Assembly: GCA_043801445.1 (NCBI GenBank)
Contig: JAZDMB010000020.1
Coordinates: 1 to 6,991 of the forward strand
Direction of reading: 5' to 3'
DNA from: JAZDFP01 sp043801445
GTDB taxonomy: Bacteria > Planctomycetota > MHYJ01 > JACQXL01
Length of the DNA: 6,991 bases
Both the position numbers and the translations under genes were made by a program. Under the pieces are notes generated by a model, which saw only the letters and a list, made by a program, of their open reading frames with translations, made no database searches and was not told where the DNA came from. Below, one piece after another: positions 4,613-6,991 of the stretch. Positions within the stretch are counted from its first letter, which is position 1, and each line of letters opens with the position of its first letter.

Positions 4613-4646
4613 CTTCTTTGTGTTCTTTGTGTCTTTGTGGTGAAAG
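4613..4646 (+). repeat. TTTGTG-type dispersed repeat, copy 2
   Basis: A tandem of TTCTTTGTG-like units ending in CTTTGTGGTGAAAG; it is the inverted counterpart of 174-207. The whole gap 4449-4868 (420 nt) holds only such repeats, one hairpin, one promoter and an element core; I see no gene in it. Confidence 0.6.
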
Positions 4647-4679
4647 TCGCCCTGAATCGCTTATTATATAAGGGTTTCT

Positions 4680-4691
4680 GGGGGGGGGGGG
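4680..4691. repeat. Homopolymer of 12 G
   Basis: Twelve consecutive G residues on the plus strand lie between the promoter at 4786-4813 and the fibronectin-type gene start at 4448. Such tracts are prone to slippage and also to sequencing error. It is not inside a supported coding region. Confidence 0.8.
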
Positions 4692-4785
4692 TAGAGACGA
4701 ATTCTAAATTATGAGTTATGAATTCTGTACCGATTAGATTTTGTTTACACTGAGTGAAGCGAATGTATCCTTTCATATTGCCGTT

Positions 4786-4813
4786 AGTATATCTTTATAA
4801 ATATTCTTGTCAA
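4786..4813 (-). promoter_or_regulatory. Sigma70-type promoter upstream of the fibronectin-type lipoprotein gene
   Basis: On the minus strand TTGACA (4808-4813), 16 nt, TATACT (4786-4791); the -35 box is perfect and the -10 matches 5 of 6. The nearest supported gene downstream starts at 4448, leaving a leader of about 330 nt full of dispersed repeats. The repeats may have been inserted between the promoter and its gene. Confidence 0.65.
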
Positions 4814-4838
4814 GAAAAATCTATTTATTTATTATTCA

Positions 4839-4858
4839 GTATCGTGTCCCACGAATTA
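4839..4858 (-). mobile_element. Dispersed element core, copy D
   Basis: GTATCGTGTCCCACGAATTA matches the core of copies A and B with few differences. It begins 10 nt past the stop of the 4869-5327 gene and lies just upstream of the 4786-4813 promoter. Confidence 0.5.
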
Positions 4859-4868
4859 CTGTGAACAC

Positions 4869-5327
4869 CTAAGGATTATTGAGCGTAATTGTACCAGACA
4901 CAATCTCAGTATCCGCAGTATTTACTCCAACAAATTTGACCCAAACTTTATTTACATTGAGACGAATTGAGGATGTAACCCAGACATTTGCGCTCTGTTC
5001 TACAGGGTCAAGGTTTGGGGTGTAAACATAACTTCCACCAGGCACCTTCTGATAAGCTTTGATTGCATCTACATCAGAACCACCGGAAGTAAAAGTAATT
5101 GTTACAGCGATAGAGGTATTGGCAAGTCCTGTATTGGGAGTGCTGGTAATGGTAGCAGAAATCAAACCAACGTAACTTCCGATACCTTGCATTGTGCCAT
5201 TTGAAATTGTATAAGTGCCGCTACTGCCGCTACTGGTATCTTTTATACAAGAGCCACCATAGGCACTTATGATGATGCCTGTCAAAAAAACAATCATCCC
5301 TATTTTTAATCCGTGTATTTTACTCAT
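4869..5327 (-). CDS. Small beta-sandwich lipoprotein
   Basis: This is a 152-aa product with AAAGGAG 9 nt before the ATG. MSKIHGLKIGMIVFLTGIIISAYGGSC is a signal peptide with probable lipidated Cys27 (GGSC). A Ser/Gly linker (SSGSSG, about 32-37) precedes a Thr/Val/Ile-rich beta domain (about 50-150) with regular strand-length stretches (ISATITSTP, IAVTITFTSGG, VWVKFVGVNTAD, SGTITLNNP). This looks like an immunoglobulin-like or bacterial surface sandwich domain, but I cannot name the family. The gene stands alone between the porin terminator and copy D, with its own promoter at 5356-5384. Linker and lipobox style resemble the fibronectin-type lipoprotein downstream, suggesting the same export route and perhaps a related role. 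Confidence 0.85.
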   Translation of the reverse strand: MSKIHGLKIGMIVFLTGIIISAYGGSCIKDTSSGSSGTYTISNGTMQGIGSYVGLISATITSTPNTGLANTSIAVTITFTSGGSDVDAIKAYQKVPGGSYVYTPNLDPVEQSANVWVTSSIRLNVNKVWVKFVGVNTADTEIVSGTITLNNP

Positions 5328-5355
5328 AACATATTTCTCCTTTCTTATGTATCTG

Positions 5356-5384
5356 TATTTATACTATATCGGCAGTCTTATCAA
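5356..5384 (-). promoter_or_regulatory. Promoter of the 4869-5327 lipoprotein gene
   Basis: On the minus strand TTGATA (5379-5384), 17 nt, TAAATA (5356-5361); TATAAA at 15-nt spacing overlaps it. The leader would be about 20 nt with the AAAGGAG site within it. Its -35 surroundings (TTCTTGAtAAGA) match those of the 4786-4813 promoter. Confidence 0.55.
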
Positions 5385-5413
5385 GAAATATAATAAAAAA
5401 ATAATTATCAAAT

Positions 5414-5447
5414 AAAAACCCCCCCCCGATGTCCATCGGGGGAGGGT
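5414..5447 (-). terminator. Intrinsic terminator of the porin gene
   Basis: On the minus strand a 13-bp stem (5435-5447 with 5418-5430) including one U-G wobble closes on a GGAC loop, followed by TTTTTATTT. It begins 22 nt after the porin stop codon. The stem includes a run of nine G. Strong and well placed; the porin appears monocistronic at its 3' end. Confidence 0.9.
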
Positions 5448-5469
5448 CTTTCTTTGGAATCCTATGGGT

Positions 5470-6687
5470 TTACCACTTGGTGCAGAAAATAAGATTAACA
5501 CTATTGTTGTCAACTTTTGGTTTTGGTTCTGTATTCTGGCTATAGTCTAATTTCATGGCTGTGTTATCTGTTATTCTATAACCGCCTCCCATAGAAATAC
5601 GGGTCCATTTTCCGTCATTTACCGGGGCACGGTCTACTGCCATATCATTATAACTGTAACGGAAAGCCACATACCACTTTTTATCTACATTGTAGATACC
5701 ATCAAGCATCACATAGGCATAGGTGATTTTCCCGATAACCGGTTCGCCATCAGTGGCTTGTCCATAAGCTAATCTGAAGACACCTTTGCTATCGCTGAAA
5801 AGCGGGGCTTTGGATGGGTCAAATTTAGAAGCGCCTTCTAACAGGTCATAACGGACGTCTAATTCATAGACTTTACGGGTCCAATTACGACCACCTGCAC
5901 TATCATTGACGCCCATTACATTTAATGCTGCATCAGGAGCACCAGGAGCACCAGGAGCAGCAGGAACAACAAGATATGTAACCTCACCAGCATCGATAAC
6001 ACCATCCTGATCAGCATCATTCCAAATAGTATTAGTTACTGCAGCAGTACCAGCAGTATCATCAGTTGATAGTTTATTTGAAGTGTAACTAGAAAAAGAG
6101 AAATACAACGGCATACTCTTCATCGTTCCTGATACCTTCAAACCATATGCCTTGGAGTTATTAGTGTCTACCACTCCATTACCGTTATAGAAGGCTAATG
6201 AAGCGCCTAAGATTAACGGTAGATTTGGAACAAGGTCTTCCTGCTTGAATGTGATACCGATATCATTACCGCTGATATTCGCTATTGAAGGGTTTACCAG
6301 AGCATTCTCTACAGCGTTGTTGCTGTATGTTTCCTCTCCGAAATTTATTTTTTGTTTACCAACGATGATTGAAGGATTAACCGGGCTCTTGGTATTAGCC
6401 ATCTTGTTGATTAAATTGTCTACTGAAATATAGACATAATCAGGGTCATTAGCAATACCGCCGTTAAGGTCTAATCTGATAACACCGCTAACGTCTTCAG
6501 CGATTTTGCCGGTTAACTGTATTTTTGCATCCGGTACTGTGAACGAACTGGTGTTGGTTGCACCTTTGCCTTGGTTTTCGTAACCAACTGCAAGGCGACC
6601 GCTAAGGTCTATTTTGGTTTCTTCAGCAGTCAGTAAGGGCATAGCGATTAAACTTAATACCGCTATTGTAACTAGAAAAGTTTTCAT
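5470..6687 (-). CDS. Outer-membrane porin (16-stranded type) with an EF-hand-like loop
   Basis: This is a 405-aa product with AAGGAGG 8 nt before the ATG. The signal peptide is residues 1-21 (cleavage after LLTA). The mature part has the alternating pattern of a general porin, with GKQKINFGEE and NDIGITF typical of the phosphate-selective or general porin group, and ends FCTKW with an aromatic terminus. Length fits a trimeric diffusion porin. An insertion at about 208-262, presumably an external loop, contains D224-A-D226-Q-D228-G-V-I-D232-A-G-E235. This fits the 12-residue EF-hand or dockerin calcium loop exactly, and it is followed by Ala/Pro/Gly repeats (APGAPGAP, about 244-251). Calcium binding is inferred, and substrate preference cannot be read. 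It has its own promoter, long leader and terminator. Confidence 0.93.
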   Translation of the reverse strand: MKTFLVTIAVLSLIAMPLLTAEETKIDLSGRLAVGYENQGKGATNTSSFTVPDAKIQLTGKIAEDVSGVIRLDLNGGIANDPDYVYISVDNLINKMANTKSPVNPSIIVGKQKINFGEETYSNNAVENALVNPSIANISGNDIGITFKQEDLVPNLPLILGASLAFYNGNGVVDTNNSKAYGLKVSGTMKSMPLYFSFSSYTSNKLSTDDTAGTAAVTNTIWNDADQDGVIDAGEVTYLVVPAAPGAPGAPDAALNVMGVNDSAGGRNWTRKVYELDVRYDLLEGASKFDPSKAPLFSDSKGVFRLAYGQATDGEPVIGKITYAYVMLDGIYNVDKKWYVAFRYSYNDMAVDRAPVNDGKWTRISMGGGYRITDNTAMKLDYSQNTEPKPKVDNNSVNLIFCTKW

Positions 6688-6703
6688 TATTTTTACCTCC
6701 TTA

Positions 6704-6902
6704 AATTCAGGACTAAATCCGTAAAATCTATCGGTTTATTTTGGGCCGTAGACTTTCAGATTGCTTCTATCGCCTCGTGACAGAAGAGGTCTTTGTCCTT
6801 ATCAAGACCTGATCTCGTTCTTTTCCTTGTTCAGTATGAGCCGAGACCTCATACTTCTCTTTTTTCACCTCCCTTCACATGAGAAGGAAAAGAATACTAT
6901 AA
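6704..6902 (-). promoter_or_regulatory. Structured 5' leader RNA of the porin gene, candidate cis-regulator
   Basis: Between the promoter and the porin ribosome-binding site lie about 200 nt with three strong local hairpins on the minus strand: 6833-6840/6848-6855 (8 bp), 6787-6793/6804-6810 (7 bp) and 6764-6771/6779-6786 (8 bp with one wobble). A long-range helix of 11 perfect pairs (6818-6828 with 6884-6894) encloses the first hairpin. The strand GAGGTCT in the first hairpin can alternatively pair with AGACCTC of the second, giving mutually exclusive folds. I match it to no riboswitch class I know. No intrinsic terminator is seen in it, so control might act on translation or RNA stability. 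Confidence 0.55.
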
Positions 6903-6908
6903 AAAGTC

Positions 6909-6936
6909 ATTTTATTATAATATCGTAATTTGTCAA
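6909..6936 (-). promoter_or_regulatory. Sigma70-type promoter of the porin gene
   Basis: On the minus strand TTGACA (6931-6936), 16 nt, TAAAAT (6909-6914), in strongly AT-rich DNA. The transcript would start near 6902, giving a leader of roughly 215 nt. To its right, 6937-6991 is AT-rich with no feature I can support. Confidence 0.75.
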
Positions 6937-6991
6937 CAAAATAATAAGATTTTTTTATAAAATATTTTTTACGGTATAGGAAAGTATAAAA

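Noticed and set aside
4549..4776. 75-codon minus-strand frame directly after the promoter at 4786-4813
   Set aside because: Its translation is made of known repeat by-products (TTKTQRTQR from the TTTGTG repeat, CHSHESGNPDI from the dRS3-like palindrome) and a proline run from the G12 tract; there is no ribosome-binding site.
6798..6848. 16-codon upstream ORF in the porin leader (ATG at 6853-6851 region, MRSRLILNKEKNEIRS)
   Set aside because: The SD-like GGGAGGTG is about 13 nt from the ATG, too far, and the ATG lies inside a strong hairpin; no leader-peptide signature such as repeated regulatory codons.
6704..6902. c-di-GMP-I (GEMM) or another known riboswitch in the porin leader
   Set aside because: A CTGAAAG segment and paired GGC/GCC bits recall GEMM, but the conserved core strings and joining regions are not found; left as an unclassified structured leader.

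Overview
The window looks like a piece of the chromosome of an uncultured diderm (Gram-negative-type) bacterium, AT-rich overall. Seven of the eight well-supported coding regions, counting one relic, are on the minus strand between 306 and 6687; the eighth runs off the left edge, also on the minus strand. The diderm assignment rests on a long porin ending in an aromatic residue, a second outer-membrane barrel protein, a truncated barrel paralogue and four predicted lipoproteins. Shine-Dalgarno sites are canonical (AGGAGG type) and promoters are sigma70-like. The mixture of dispersed repeats resembles that of candidate-phylum or planctomycete-like metagenomic genomes, but nothing here fixes the taxon.

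Layout in the direction of transcription (right to left). A sigma70 promoter (6909-6936) starts a leader of about 210 nt with several strong hairpins in front of a 405-aa porin (5470-6687), which ends at a strong intrinsic terminator (5414-5447). A new promoter (5356-5384) serves a 152-aa beta-sandwich lipoprotein (4869-5327). A third promoter (4786-4813) opens a gene-free stretch packed with dispersed repeats, followed by a two-domain fibronectin-type-III lipoprotein (3705-4448). Then come a gene-poor stretch with element copies and a doubtful 32-aa membrane ORF, two small lipoproteins sharing a Gly-rich motif (2956-3372 and 2480-2875), a truncated outer-membrane protein translationally coupled to the second lipoprotein (2154-2483), and its intact paralogue (1315-2106).

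Left of about 1310 the character changes. A 21-bp tandem array of ten palindromic units (1054-1263) and two further palindromes precede a visibly GC-richer 224-aa protein without a signal peptide (306-980). After another repeat-filled gap comes the start of a decapeptide-repeat protein of tail-fibre-like appearance (1-162, partial).

The right-hand genes read as a cell-envelope or secreted-surface cluster (porin, barrel, surface lipoproteins), without enzymes. The most distinctive non-coding features are the structured porin leader with competing pairings, the 21-bp palindromic array, and a family of about 90-bp modular elements. The elements sit at or within a few bases of the 3' ends of minus-strand reading frames and in one place appear to have truncated a gene.
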